Shown: positions 22,340 through 36,009, numbered from the stretch's first letter. The stretch: DNA of 64,000 nt from Harmothoe impar (GCA_947462335.1 OX381707.1:15157418-15221417); one strand, 5' to 3'. Notes: a model not told the origin generated them from the sequence alone. Numbers and translations: made by a program.

Positions 22340-24279
22340 ACAAATGCTGTTTTATGACAACATTCCAACATTAAATGACACATCTAGCTTATAAACAGTG
22401 AAGCTACTGTAAACGCATTAATTTTCGCTCAGTACATATTTTTGCACATTTCACGCAAATAAGTATATGCGCGAACATACGATGTGCATGAAATTTTGCA
22501 AAAAAATTTGCTTTCCAACGATGTCTGGCACTTTATATTGCACTGTAGTAGAGACTCAATTTTGCCAAACAACAAACAAAAAGAATTGTGTTCCAGAAAC
22601 CCGTCCGACCCGATCATTTTGGCCCGGCCTAATTTTTTATATTTTTTTTTCAGATTTTCCCTAGTGTAGGGCATCACCAAAAGACAAACCTAATGACTTT
22701 CATCTATCTGAATTATTATCATTCGAAAGACTAAAAGGGTGGTAATTCTTTGTATGGAAGAACAGAACTGACAATGGCTTAATTGGACAGGTATTAGTTC
22801 TGCACTATCAAATAACCAATCCATCAAATGAGATTCCCCCTTAAAACACACCTAATAGATCCTAAAAAAATCTCATCCTGACAACTTGTATACTAAAAGA
22901 ACTATCAATATGACAAAACAGGGCTATATATTTCTGCAATAGAAGAATTTTAGACACCCCCCTCCCACCACCACACAGAGTTGGAACGGGCTTGGGCGGC
23001 AAATTATTTGAACACTATTTTTTAGGCTGTAAAACCCTTAATAATTGTCCGATTGAAAAACCGAAAAACTGACATGTAGCTAAAGATCCCTTTATTGCAG
23101 CTGCGCAAAATATGATTGTGTGTAGGGACTTGGTCTCAGCAAGATAGGTTTGTATTCCTGTTCAGTGTTTTATTTATTTTTTATTACCGAGGGCCAACAT
23201 GTATAGGGAAAAAAGACTTTTCACAACCAAATTTCACACTTTAGTAGTTAAGGGTTTATTGATCGAACAACGCTGGGAAAATGAATACATGTTATTCCTA
23301 GCCCACTGCAATAATGATATATCAGCCTTCTATTTGATACCAAATATGCCAATATTTTTTCAACATATTCCTCATTAAAAATGTAAGGAGCTATTTTTAC
23401 TTCCTGTGTTTCTAACACTTATTTGATATTAAACTTGTATGGTAACTGTACTGGTGCATGGTCAAGAACTCCAACAGGATTATCTTTATGAATATAGACT
23501 TTAGATTTGTCATGTCATCTAATGTTTCCCCAAGAATGAGAAAACCCCAACAAATGCATTATTCATCACTCCTTGTCATGTTGTACCTCAAATGAAACGG
23601 ATTTGCAAGCCTAGTCCATTCTAGACCATTGCCAAAATAAACAGGGACCTTTGTAACATGAAACCCATCCCCCCAAAAAACAAAATGGCCGCTAGTAATT
23701 TTTTAGCACAGTTCATTTCAGTCCATTTCCAAGGGGAAGAGCTTTTTTTTTTAAGTGGGAAGGCCCCAAAGAGGAGATATTTTGTCAATATTGTAATAAT
23801 TTATTGCAAATCACTGCAGGAAGTCAAAATTTACCCTCCCTCTAGATGGCTCAAAAATTGTCCACGTGCACCCTTTTATGCGTAGTAACCTTTTTTTTTG
23901 GCTGTAAACAGGGTTTTGTTACCCATCTTGGGGTTTTCGCAAAAAATGGTGGCAGCCATTTAGAATTTCTGGCCTTGAGACTCTCAGGAAATGATGTTTC
24001 AGCTTGGCAGGTGTTTCAGACAGTCTGGTCTCTAAAATCCCTTCATTTTGATGTATTACATGACTAGGAATGATGAATAACATACGTTTCATAGGTTTTC
24101 TCAAAAACTAATCGTAGCTATTTTGTTTTTGTATTTCTTACATAGAATGAGCCATTTTTGAGCTTGGCAAGTGTGATTTCCGGATTTGGCACACCCAAAT
24201 TACCCCAGAAAGTGATCTTGCCTGTTTGTACTTTAAAATGCCCCTTGGTGGTAGAATTTCTCATTTTATCACCAGTCTA
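22340..24279. other. intergenic, no gene seen
   Basis: AT-rich with several T homopolymers. Overlapping short frames occur on both strands near 22430-22680 and 23660-24100, without domains. Confidence 0.4.
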
Positions 24280-24525
24280 AATGAGCGAGGTACAGGTCTC
24301 TAACGGAGACAGAATTCTGTTCTGAACTTCTGTCCGTAAAGAGGCAGTATGCCCCAGTTTACTTTGTGTGTCAATACCCTACATTCAGGGAAATATTTCA
24401 TGGTAGATATATAAACTGGCCCTACACTTATGTGGTGACTATATAGGCGTTTTGAAGACTGAGACCTTATTGGAAAGACTGTAAGAATCAAGATTAAACC
24501 TAATTTCATCAGAACAAGGGTTCGA
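24280..24525. repeat. duplicated block a, copy 1
   Basis: 'gacagaattctgttctgaac', 'actttgtgtgtcaatacccta' and 'aagactgtaagaatcaagatta' occur in order. Relatives lie at 31480-32300, 32600-33265 and 45890-46400. Confidence 0.65.
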
Positions 24526-24739
24526 GAAATATGGTATTTCACTGCAGGGGATCTGACTGATGGACGCTGATCTGTCACCTATACTATAGTAAACACTAAC
24601 AGATAGTTTGAGGATAAACGAGCACACTGCTTGTTGCTTGTCATGTAATTCCCCATTGTATAAATATGTAATAACTTCCCCTACACAGTATAATCATGTG
24701 GATAAGTTTTCCACTTTAATCAACAAAATATCTATCTCC

Positions 24740-24840
24740 TGAAGGTTTAAAGTTAGAGATTATGTCATTTTCATTGTCAGTACATGTCTTTGTCACAGCC
24801 TCTATGGCAACTTCTCTGGTTGGATGCACCTATATTTTTC
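24740..24840. repeat. duplicated block h, copy 1
   Basis: 'tgtcattttcattgtcagt' to 'ggttggatgcacctat' parallels 35720-35910 and 46900-47260. It is strongly diverged. Confidence 0.4.
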
Positions 24841-25188
24841 ACCTACCCTCCGCCCTCCCCACATCTCAGCTAGTTTGCTCATTCAGCACATCAGTGTCCT
24901 AGCACATTACTCCTACTGCTCAGTACTACCAAGTTTGACTACACAGAAAAACTAAATGCTGCGGCCCTTATTCTGTGGTAGCTATCCCTGGTTATTCATA
25001 GGGAGATTGGTCAGGCATGACCAAGAGCTATTCAAAAATGACTAAGGCAAAATATGACTAATGCCTAACTCAACAGTACTGAGCCTAATATTCATTGAAA
25101 TGGAAAAGACAAAAGTGAGTTGGTCAGTACTGAGTACTGTAATGGGCAGCTATGCTGCTAGGTTATGTGTGGTATATCTATTGTATAT

Positions 25189-25682
25189 TGTCATGATGTA
25201 AAACGACACAGGTTTTATTCTGTTTCATAACATGTTTTATTCCTTAATGAGTACTGACGATCCGTTTCATATACAGTCATTATCATAGTTCGGTTTATAC
25301 CATAGTTACCGGTACTACCGACGGTAACATCTCGTTAAGGGTTTCATAATGTATTACCTAACTAAACCATTCGGTGGCGCTGCAGTCCTGTATAAAAGGT
25401 GGACTGCTTCCCCTTGGAAGTCAGTCAGGTTTGGGACTGCTGAGGCAACACCACCCAGCACTCCGGGTTAAACTCTATGCTGTAGTGTTATCCCACTGTA
25501 TTATTTATAGATCCAGTTCTGATCACTGTATAACTGAGAGTTACTGCAGTAAATAATACCTGAGCATTTTCCTTAATAAAGTCGCCGTACATTAAAGTCT
25601 AATTTTGCCTTGTCTGGTTTTTGTTCTCATGCGTTCACACTAGTAGTACTAGACCAACTACAGTACCCTAAGTGTCCCGACA
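25189..25682 (+). mobile_element. solo LTR of a retrotransposon
   Basis: The 494-bp segment starts TGTC and ends GACA. It has a TATA box (TATAAAAGG at about 25391) and a downstream AATAAA at about 25576, the usual U3-R-U5 order. GTAT occurs just outside both ends, a likely remnant of the target duplication. No internal region, primer site or second LTR lies within the window, so this is a recombined solo LTR. Confidence 0.7.
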
Positions 25683-25839
25683 GTATCAACCAGCCTAGGT
25701 TGGTCATACAGGGAGCCAGAAAAGGACTAACTATATTAGGTACTATTGACTGATTTGTAAGCGACTACTGATTTAGTTCTGAAGATTATCAATGTAGAGC
25801 AATGAGGAGAACCTTTGTGACGGTATCCAACTAGTGTCT

Positions 25840-26060
25840 GATTTATTGAGGCAATTCTCCAGGTGGCTGTTTAGTATACTTGATCACTAATGTGTGAATG
25901 CCATGTGGCTTGAATGGTGGGTGCGTGACTGCACATGGGGTGGCCTTTGATATAATTATGTGAGTATATAAGATGTTTGAGAGGAAAGTCTTGGTGCACT
26001 TCAAATTATGCTGAGTTTGAAGATTGAAGGTAGCAAAAGCTCTAATGTGTTCATAGCAGT
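25840..26060. repeat. duplicated block b, copy 2, with TATA-like element
   Basis: 'ggtggctgtttagtatacttgatcac', 'atggtgggtgcgtgactgcaca' and then TATATAAG at about 25976, followed by 'cttggtgcacttc'. The TATA-like element at a fixed distance in several copies suggests that the block was once a promoter. Confidence 0.8.
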
Positions 26061-26369
26061 TTGCCATACTTTGCTATACTGCAGTGAACAGTGGAGTATC
26101 TTATATTATATGATATCAACATTTTCAAAACTCATACGTATCTCACTTCTTTGAACAACTTTTGACAAACTAAATTTTGTGAGTGAAGATAATATCAAGG
26201 GGGTATTTCACAACGACAAATTAAGAGGATCCGATTCATCAACCCCTCATCTGGCAAGGTTTCAGATTATTGCGGTTTATGTTGGTAAAGAATAGGTAAT
26301 ATCTGTGTCAGGTAATTCCATAACTTCATGTTTGGTCACTTTAATTAAAATAGCATCTTTAATAGTTTA

Positions 26370-26540
26370 ATGACTAGAATAATGAGAAGTAGTTGGGCAA
26401 AGGATAATTACAGTTATGATCCAAAAAGAAAAAGGTTAGGTGTGAAACTGCTCATCTCTTTACAGAATCCTGCTTCAGATTCCTGTTTTATGTATCTGGT
26501 AATCGTGTAGTGTGCAATTACTTTTATTTTGCACTCCATA
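26370..26540. repeat. duplicated block c, copy 2
   Basis: 'aatgagaagtagttgggcaaaggataattacagtt' to 'cctgcttcagattcctgttttatg' matches 34360-34530 and 42950-43140. Confidence 0.75.
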
Positions 26541-27109
26541 ATGACACATTTCCTGGACTCACACTAGTCTGAAATCCTGGACAAATGTGTTCAGGGCCAA
26601 GAACAGTGTTGCAGAATTGTTGTGGAGCAATACTGAATGTAAATTGATGGGATCTAAAACATTTGTTCTGCAACTGTACATGATTTCAAGACAAAAGTGG
26701 ACAGGCCATAATAGAGCAGGGGAATACAAAGTATAGATGGATCACCTATATTGCATTCAGGTACAGTAATAATGGATATTGCAAGACAAAAATATTTATT
26801 ACAACGGCAACTTACAGCATAGAAGTGTATAGTCAGAGATAAATCAGAATTGCATTCTTTTTGGCTCCCCCGATAACAAATGATATCGCTTTCATTTTTC
26901 TCACTGTCCTTTTCAGGGGCCGCATATTTTATGAATTTCAAGTTTTTTGCTAGGGCTGAATCCATGACAACTAAGGAAACAATGCCATAAAGCAGTATGT
27001 ACTCCTTAGATGATTAATTCAGAATCATTTTGCTTGAAAGCTTGGGCATAGTAGAGATGCATGCCAATGACAGGGCTTAAAGTCTTTGATATCTCAATAG
27101 TTGACACTC
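26541..27109. other. intergenic, no gene seen
   Basis: A 103-codon minus-strand frame exists at 26654-26965, but it has no domain, poor composition and no copy in sister units. Confidence 0.35.
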
Positions 27110-27640
27110 CAGTGTCCAGCTATATATAAGCTTGTACTCATTAAGGTTCTTTGATGTGAAGAGCACATTAAACCTCAGTGTGATTCGCTCAAGAATATTG
27201 GGTTCTGAAGGAAAGTAAAGGGAGATAAACTAGTAGTTCTGTAACCTTCAATTTCTGTATCCTAATAGGTTACAGAGTCAAAAGGATAATTGATTTCCCT
27301 ATTACCATTAGTATGCTTGATTTGCTCCTCAGTCTGACAAAACCATTCACTGACGCACCATGTTTCTCTTGATGGCCATCAGAACTCCGAAGAGCTGGTA
27401 CAAGAAGAGTACAAGGAATGCATCATGTGGGCGGTCCCAGTCATCAGACACCAGCCTCCCACAATGTGTCAACTGGTGGCTCATTGAAGGCTGGCCCGGA
27501 CTCTGCCATGTTCCCCAGCCTGGTGTAGTTTACCTTGGACGCAGCAATCAATCCCCGGCAACATACCAGACCATGTCCTGAGCTGGCAGACTAGACTAAC
27601 CATACCCTGCCTCCTCTCCCTGCCACTTACACTGCTGCTC
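27110..27640. repeat. duplicated block e, copy 2 (uninterrupted)
   Basis: This is the sister of 15690-15993 plus 16833-17060. The plus strand has a short frame beginning MFLLMAIRTPKSW that is shared with copy 1, but copy 1 carries a stop after about 14 codons. I treat it as non-coding or decayed. A TATATATAAG lies at about 27120. Confidence 0.75.
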
Positions 27641-28194
27641 AACACAAGCAGGGTCAAAACAAATTACATTGCATGAACATTGGCAAACCTTTTATTTCTT
27701 AAAGTCACTATTTAAGTAGCTTTAATTTCACTGAATTCCATGTAAATATCCTGTTAAAGCCATAATGACATTTAATCAGCTTTAAGGGGCATCGATTGGA
27801 ATTAATTATGCTTAAAATGTGGCTTTCAGCAGTCCAATTTTTGCTTAAATGACAGCTTAAATGACAGCATTTATGCAGTGATAGACCTTCGTTTCAAGTT
27901 GCAACATTTGGTAATTTGCTAAATCTAACATTTTGACTTCTATTTTGTAATGTTCCTAAACAATTTACACAGTCAATTGTTTAGGAGATGAGAGACAATC
28001 AAATGTTATTCATGTTCAGTCAGAGATCAGACAGTATACCTTTTATGATTGCATTTTCAATGGGTGCTGCTTTTGGCATGCATTCCAAAAAAAACACTTT
28101 GAGGATTAGACCAAGTATTAGCTAACCAAAGAGTTCTGACAGAGGATAGACCTTTACACAGCTTGCACATGTTTCTATAAGTTGACAAAAACGC
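27641..28194. other. intergenic, no gene seen
   Basis: AT-rich sequence linking blocks e and d of the second unit. No gene was recognised. Confidence 0.4.
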
Positions 28195-28660
28195 AGACAC
28201 CACCTCTGTTAAAGTGCTCCATCGAGGCAGTGATCTATTTCACATCTCTTGCAACCTCTGCCCTCACTTTGTGGTAATCACATCCATACCTGCATTAACC
28301 TTTCCCATGGTGATGTCTTTCCCCCAGCCATCTTTGCCTGTCACTAACCTTTGTTTAATCAGTGTCAGATATGTGGCAACCAGGAGAATCTTTATAAGGC
28401 CTCCGGTGACCTGTCTGGCCAATGCCGAGCTTCCTCTATTTCCCAGCAGAAGGCAGCGGCATTAGATCACCTTGCACCCTGGGAGGTCTCTCTGATTGAT
28501 GGTGTCTACAGGAGATGGCCCTTGGTCTTGTCAGAAGAGCCTTTTCTAATGGATGCCTTATATATGGATAGACGTGGGATATCTAACAAACAGTTACAGG
28601 TTCATTATTATCCACTGCCCAAAAATTCCATATGCAGCAGATATTTATTGTCTTAATATA
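28195..28660. repeat. duplicated block d, copy 2
   Basis: Sister of 18610-19140 and 51230-51900, and lacking the MITEs present in those two copies, so it is the empty-site reference. The 101-codon plus-strand frame here is not open in the sister blocks. Confidence 0.8.
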
Positions 28661-28969
28661 CTTCCTGGACTTCCTTTACTAAAATGGGTTTGGGTAAAAG
28701 AAATCTCCACTTTTAATTGAGAGTGAAGCTATCATGGAGAATATTACAATCACTCATCCACCTTCTCTGATTCTTATGAGTGATGAAAATGAATTTTCCG
28801 TGTTATGTTACGTGTTGGGATATTTCTAGTTACAGAAGGAAGACAGGGTCAAAATGTTCTTAGATCTATGCAAAATTAACTTACATAAATAAGTAGGCAA
28901 GTCTTAGAAACACAGCACTTGAAAATGAGGTTTAAGACAATCTAATTAGAAATTACACATTTTGACTGT

Positions 28970-29400
28970 CATTTTCTACTGAATGACAATTGCAGAATTG
29001 ATTTAATACACACTGCAGTCACAACCAAAACGGTGAATCTGCCAATTCATGAAGTACCAGAAAGGATTTTCCCAGTTGGCCTAACCTATATTTTTCATTC
29101 AGAATAACCTGAAGCACGTCTGTGTTAATATTGTAGAGGCTTACAGCAAACCCAGGAGCACTGGGACAGACTTCAGAATGGTGTTTAATATCGGACTAAA
29201 ATAACAGTTATTATCATGAAAAGTAATGGCACTAGGGATAATTACTGTTATAATCCATAATGGGAAAAACCTGGTCAGGAAGCAAAACCTTCAGTGAAAG
29301 CTGCTCAACTCCTTACAGTATCCTGCTTCAGAGTCCTGTTTTACGCGGCTGATAGTGTGTAGTGTTATTAATTACTTCTATTTTAAACAGAATTTCATTT
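28970..29400. repeat. duplicated block c, copy 3 (extended)
   Basis: 'gtaccagaaaggattttcccagtt', 'cccaggagcactgggacag' and 'ctgctcaactccttac' occur in the same order at 42770-43150. Confidence 0.75.
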
Positions 29401-30214
29401 CAGCTAGCCTGGTTTAAAGCGTTAGTGATTAAAAGAAATTCACAGTAGTTGCAATATTGCAGCAGCGAAAGGCCGTACTACAGAAACTGATGACTTAAGT
29501 TAGATTTACGACAAACTTTGAATTATGACTGCCAAATGTGGCACTGTAAACAGGCTATATATTACCTGATACTTGATTATGGATAAATGTCTTTATTATG
29601 GATTATGTTTTTTAGAAGTATACTACACTACTAAAGTCGCCATAATCAGATTTGGTCAATTCTCGCCTTCTGTTCCAGTTAATGATGGTTATTCACCTAT
29701 TTGAAGTAATTAATTCTTCTCCATATGGGACATAGCAGATAAGTTAATGCTTGTGACATATTCACTGGTTATATTTCTCTCAGTATGAAAGATTGGACAC
29801 ATAACCATTACATATTTCAGTTCTTTGGTGTGAGGCTACAGTAAACTCTATTGTGATTTGCTTAAGAATAATATCTTCATATCATCTGCCAACTTTCCTT
29901 TCTTCCTTTTTATCATCTGCCATAGAAGGTTCGGCGATGTACCATTGGTGTCTCGTAATGTGATAACATCTACTTTGGGTGGAATCGTTGAATGCGTTAT
30001 TACTAATATAGGTGGACATCACTTGTGGGGAATCCACCTACTTACTTGTGACCCCCTTCCAACCCACCTGTGACTTGGAGAGCGAAGTTGAATGTATAGT
30101 GGCCATAATTATCACCACAGGTTCCACAAAATGTACGCGTTTAGTGTATTTGTCATTTTAGTTTTTTATCCTTCATCTGTATACAATAAGATTCTATATA
30201 ATCAATTTGATGTT
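29401..30214. other. unassigned stretch with a fragment of block e
   Basis: A short piece at about 29820-29870 ('cagttctttggtgtgaggctacagtaaac...tgatttgcttaagaata') echoes the start of block e. Nothing else was recognised. Confidence 0.4.
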
Positions 30215-30508
30215 AAGGCCAAAAGGTTTGTTTCAGGTCACCCGACAGACCCTATGTAGAAGGGCCGACCCTACGTTTTTTTATCCAATTTTGAAGAAAT
30301 TTTTATAATTTTACACTTTTTTGGGGTCACTTTCAGGTTTACAAAAGTTTTCCAAAAAAATTCCTATTTTCACACTTTTTTGGGTCAATTTAAGGGTATG
30401 TAAAGAATTTAAAAAAAGTTTTAAAAAAATCTTTTTTTAATACGACCTACCGACCCTAGAGTTTCATCCCATGTTGCCTGAAACAAACATTTTTTGTTAT
30501 TTGGCCTA
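30215..30508. mobile_element. MITE family GGTTTGTTTCAGGT, copy 2 (inverted)
   Basis: It has the same TIR as 21940-22194, but the interior lies in the opposite orientation and is longer, with two extra 'acttttttgggtcaat'-like units. Confidence 0.8.
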
Positions 30509-30988
<480 letters not shown>

Positions 30989-31479
30989 TGAGACACATGT
31001 CAATTTGACTGTATCAGATCTACTGGGTATCTTTGTATACAGAATCAACGTAATTTCGTCAATGATTTGAAAATGAAGGAATACACCCTATGTACCTAAC
31101 AAAAATACCCTTCCCATTGCTTAAGAGATGTCATGCCATTCTCCTATCTGTTCCTTTTCTCTAAAACATCCTTCTTTGAAAGGAATTCCAAATTATTAAT
31201 GCTATTTGAATATACTGTGAGATTGTTGAGCTTGGAGATGGCAAAATGAGAGCTTTTACTATGCTATAGGGCCGACTTCGTAAGAAGTTTTCTCAATCGT
31301 TTTAAACCCCAAATCTCTCTTAAAATGAACCTTCATTAGAATAGGTGGTGATAGTGACTTAAAATGTATCAGTAGGGTTGCGCTTAGACAGGCAATTGCG
31401 GTATGTGCAGGACTCAAGGACATTTTAAGAGGTCAAACCTAATATAAAGACGAGTCATTCCTAAAATGTTCCGCTTTAT

Positions 31480-32300
31480 TTTATTTAATTCCAGGTTTAG
31501 GCTAAAGTTCATATAAAGTTCCTGTACTAAAATGATGAGATTGTTTCACAGTACTTACACAAGACTATTGAACTAAAGGAGAAATGCTGATACCTATGGC
31601 TTATGCTGTATCACTGGCCTATAAATTAACGCTCCTTATAGCTAAACCTATGTGATTCATTTCTATTGTAATAAGCGGTCATTGAGAATTTCACAATGCT
31701 ACTTATGAAACTGCCCAGCGGCAAGAATTTGTCTAAAAGTCTCTCACTGCAGAACCTAGATATGAGACCCTTAGCCAATTAGCACTGCCTTACTCAATCA
31801 GAGACTTTACTATGGCTGCAGCCACCGCCACTCACTACTTATACCAAAAAAAAGGAGGTTTGTTTCAGGTAACATGGGTAGAAAATGTAGGTTCGGTAGG
31901 TCAGATTTTCTTTTTTAACTTTTTTTAAACATGAAAGTACTAGCCGGCTGGTCCGAAGACCCTAAAATTGACCAGAAATTGGTAAAATATGGATTTCTTT
32001 TTCAAAATTGCATAAAAAAACGTAGGTCTGCCCTGTTTTGATAGGGTCGGTCGAGTGACCTGAAACAAACCTTTTTTTTGGGCATTAATAAATGAGGTAC
32101 AAATGGGGCAGAATTCTCTTCTAAATATATAAATAACTTCTGTGCATGCAGAGGCATTTTACCTTAGTTACTTTGTGTCATTAGCCTACATTCATGTTGG
32201 TTCTTCAGATACTATAAACTTAGGCCCAATTAAAAAGGCTGTAAGTGTTGAGATTAAAACTCATTTCTCTCTGCTGACGACAGGGGTTTCGTCATGACCT
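31480..32300. repeat. duplicated block a, copy 2 (carries a MITE)
   Basis: 'gactattgaactaaaggag', 'ccaattagcactgccttactcaatcagag', 'gcagaattctcttctaaat' and 'ctgctgacgacaggggt' occur in the same order at 32700-33265. The MITE at 31843-32084 is absent from the neighbour. Confidence 0.75.
31843..32084. mobile_element. MITE family GGTTTGTTTCAGGT, copy 3
   Basis: The TIR and inner GGTAGGTCAG/GGGTCGGTC motifs are as in 21940-22194. It interrupts block a. Confidence 0.8.
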
Positions 32301-32599
32301 AGGTTCACGGTGGTTATAAACACCTGTTACAAAACAACGACTGCAGATTGTGGGTGGTGTCTGAAGGGATACTCAGTGAGCTCACTTTGAATTACTTCAT
32401 TTTCCTTTTTCAAGTGAGAATAATGATTTGATGTTTGAAATATTAGGATAAGGCTTAAAGTATGTAGGCCTTTATTTCTGAAATCTATAACATTTTGAAT
32501 TCCATCGCTGATGTCAATGTACACTTTTAAGTCACAAATTTGATAGGGAGCTGGAGGTTGTTTTAGAGAAAATCTAAAGGTTAATATTATTTTTCAGAC

Positions 32600-33265
32600 A
32601 TAATAAGTTGTTGCTGCATTGGTTGACATTAAGATGAGCTGTGTCAATTGTAGGTATCATTCTTAAACTATTTAGTGTATATGGAAATAATGATATTGTT
32701 TAACAGTATGTAAACAACTATTGAACTGAAAGGGGGGAAATATTGACATTGAATTTTAGCTTTTTTTTTAGGATTTTTACACGTAACATTATTACTTGAA
32801 CTTCCCTCACCACTGATCTCAAAATACTTTAGCGGCAAACTGTAATAAAGTTACCATGTTTTATATCAGCAAACACACTGTTCATTAGATGCTGCTTATG
32901 AAACAGTACCGAGATACAGGAGTGTCTCTGAATCTAGGCCAAGAAGGCTCTCTCATTACAGGGTCTGGAATACGATTCCCTTTGCCCTATTAGCACTGCT
33001 TTACCCAGAGGCTTTCCAATCACCGCAGCCACACCAGACAGTACTTGATAAATAACATACGAGGCTCTTACAGGCGAGAAATTCTGTTCTGAATATAACT
33101 TCTCTGGAAGGGGAAGCATTTAACCTGAATTATTCTATGTGTTATTACCCTAAATTAGGCCGGGTTCCTATGAGGAAGTTTGAAAGTTGTAAAACTTGGG
33201 CCTGATTGGAGATGATGTTAGATCGAAACCAGGTTTATTCTGCTGACAACAGGGGAAGGGATTGC
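32600..33265. repeat. duplicated block a, copy 3
   Basis: 'aggccaagaaggctctctcattac', 'ccctattagcactgctttac', 'gagaaattctgttctgaatat' and 'ctgctgacaacagggg' are ordered as in 31480-32300 and 45890-46400. Copies 2 and 3 lie in direct tandem. Confidence 0.8.
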
Positions 33266-33429
33266 ATAAAGACATAGGTATTTAGTGTAACAGTTTTCTG
33301 TCCCTGTACAAAGACTTAGATCTCCATTGTATATCACACGTTAAGACGTGTTTCCCATTTTGTCAGTTGACCATTGTGTGTCTCTACTACATATTGCTGT
33401 TGTAAGGGTAGGGTTGGTAACTGTATCCA

Positions 33430-33660
33430 GCCAGTGCCTTATAGATTCATCAAGGCAATTCTCCAGGTGGCTGTTTAGTATACTTGATCACTGATGTGTG
33501 AATGCTATGTGGCTTGAATGGTGGGTGCGTGACTGTACATAGTGTGGCTTTGATATATGCGAGTATATAAGAAGTTTGGAAGGAAGGTCTTGGTGCACTT
33601 CATATTACACAGTTTGAAACTGAAGGCGGCAAATGCGTATTGCTTTTATCATAGCAGTCA
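33430..33660. repeat. duplicated block b, copy 3, with TATA-like element
   Basis: Near-identical in layout to 25840-26060: 'caggtggctgtttagtatacttgatcac', 'gggtgcgtgactgtacat', then TATATAAG at about 33563 and 'cttggtgcacttcat'. Confidence 0.8.
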
Positions 33661-33810
33661 ACATGCTTTGCAATACTGTAATGTACAGAATCAGTCTTTT
33701 TAGGGTAAATAAACTTTGCCCTGCAGAAGGATAGTTTTATGTTTGACAGAATGTTTTTCACAAAGGCAGAACCTTCTGTTATTCATTTACCATTACCTTC
33801 AGCCCAGTGT

Positions 33811-34299
33811 AGGATGTGTCTCATGAGTTTGGGCCAATGTGAACGTCTATGACCAGGTGCAATCTATGATCGGTTTCAATCTATGACCAGGTGCAATCTA
33901 TGACCGGCATGGCAGAAAAAGGCTTATTTAGGGCAGATGTATATAAAAATTGCTGAACAAAGTTAGGATGTATTGAGACTTTATGATACTAATTTCATTT
34001 GCATAGTTTCTATAATCATATCTCCATTTTAACACATATAAAATAGAAAAGTCCATCTTATAAGGTCATAGACGTCACTTCATAAGTAGTCACTTCATAA
34101 GTAGCATCTATATTGTCAAAAGGAAGGGGAAATAATGACAGCCATTCACGTTAAATTTGTAGAAGATCTTGTTTAAAATGTTTATGTAAATCTGCACTAA
34201 ATATGCCTTTTTCTGTCATGCCAGTCATAGATTGCACCTGGTCATAGATTGCACCCAGTCATAGACGTTCACATTGGCCCAAACTCATGAGACACAGCC
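33811..34299. mobile_element. long-TIR MITE with tandem CTATGACC units, copy 2
   Basis: The outer arms read 'tgtgtctcatgagtttgggcc' and its complement. Tandem units are of the type CTATGACCAGGTGCAAT. The centre is about 250 bp of AT-rich DNA between 'atttagggcagatg' and its complement. Confidence 0.85.
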
Positions 34300-34359
34300 T
34301 GTAATGATCTGACTGTACCATGTGAGTAGCGGCAGCGCTGGTTAATACACCACTTTAAT

Positions 34360-34530
34360 GACAAGTATTATGAGAAGTAATGGGGCATGGGATGATTACT
34401 AATATGATTTGTAATGTAAAAAGCTGGGTGTGAAACTAAGGCGTCCGTGTGAGCTGCTCGTCTCCTTACAGTATCCTTCTTCAGATTCCTGTTTCATGCA
34501 GCTGATAATTGTGCAGTATCATTAAGGTTA
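34360..34530. repeat. duplicated block c, copy 4
   Basis: 'tattatgagaagtaatggggcatgggatgattact' to 'tcttcagattcctgtttcatgcagctgat'. Confidence 0.75.
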
Positions 34531-35719
34531 GTACATCCGAAAATCCCATTTTTGTAAATCTTACTTAAATTTGTTCTACACACTTTTACAATATCATATT
34601 GAAAGGTCAGGAAATAATCAGATACATTATAATTATGGGCAGTAAGGGTTCATACAGGGGGTGCCACAGTACCTAGCTCTCTGCCTATATTCAGTGTATT
34701 TCAAATAGTTGAGCCTTAATGTGTGCACGCCATAGGTCGCACCATGGGCTTAAATTTGACAATCATGTCAAATAATTATAAGTGAAATCTGGTGGAACGT
34801 GAGTGAATAAAGTGTACAGTATATGAAGTAGGGTCTTCTGATCGTTTAGATCCATTTTTAGGAAAATGGATTTCGGAGCTCCAGGGATTGGATATACTAA
34901 TTTTAATTAGTTTTACTACATGCTCTGCCATAGCATGCCTACTACCTGAACCAGCTCTCAGCCGCTATGTCCAGAACAGAGATGCCCCTCTGTGGTCAAC
35001 ATAACGTAGGGAATCTTAATATTTCGGTCAATTTTCTGTAAGAAATTAACATAATTCAACACAAGAATTTCAGCAAAACAGTAGCAATTCCTGAAAAAGT
35101 AGGAAAAGTGACATCACTGTCATATTCAGGGAACAGATTATTGATCTCGATTACAGGGTTAAAGTACTGGTTAAAGGGACTCGCTACTTGTCGCAGAATT
35201 ACTGATTTATTATCTAATAGAATATCAAAAGAAATTGCCATGTCACGGTACTAACTTTCATGATACGGCCATTTGAGCAAAGGAGTACCTTAACTATAGA
35301 AATGAATAGGAAAACAGCATTTTCACATTATCTGTCATGGATAATCCCCTTCTTCTTTTGATATTGAAACCAAACCTTGGGAATGTATAATGGACATCCA
35401 TACAAACATTTTAGGACCAATAAAACAGGGGGTCACGGATGAAATGAGAAAGGCATGAATTCTGGAAAAAAGAATTCTTTTGCCTTAACTATAGGATCCT
35501 ATGGGTGTCCTAGCAGTGAATATATGTGAACAATGGAGGTATTCTGTCAAAATAGCAAATACAAACAGCTGATTCAGGGAAAGTGGTCTATGTAGGAATA
35601 TGAATACAGCTTAAAGAATGCTTTTCATGAGCGTCAATTTTTGCCGCCAGGTGGCTTCTGTGTAGGAACCAGCAATTCCCTTTAAGTACAATATACAGAA
35701 CCAAGTATTTATCCATTGG
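34531..35719. other. unassigned stretch with a CTCF-like motif
   Basis: No gene was recognised. CCGCCAGGTGGCTTC at 35644-35658 resembles the CTCF core. Confidence 0.35.
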
Positions 35720-35910
35720 TCTCATGGTTATAGTCTCTGGTGAAGATTTTATGTTAAGTCAGCTGAGCCTCACACTTCATCTACACATGACTGCCTGTAC
35801 ATTGAGGTTAATCTCTATGGTCGATAAACCATTGCCTGTCTCAACCACACACACCACTGGTTTGTTTAGATGCACCTATTCCCACCCTAGGTCTGCTCAC
35901 ACAGTAGACC
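35720..35910. repeat. duplicated block h, copy 2
   Basis: 'ctcatggttatagtctctggtgaag' and 'ctcaaccacacacaccact...tagatgcacctattccc' parallel 46910-47225. Confidence 0.6.
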
Positions 35911-36009
35911 AATAAAACTACAGACTGTGATCAGACAGATCCCCTAACACATTTCCAGGGCAGCTCAGCGCTGCCATGCAAGAAATCACCAGATTACATG
36001 GAGAGGGTT

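Noticed and set aside
27360..27581. MFLLMAIRTPKSW frame as a small secreted protein
   Set aside because: The sister block has a premature stop after about 14 codons and is interrupted by a MITE; no signal-peptide or cysteine pattern supports a family.
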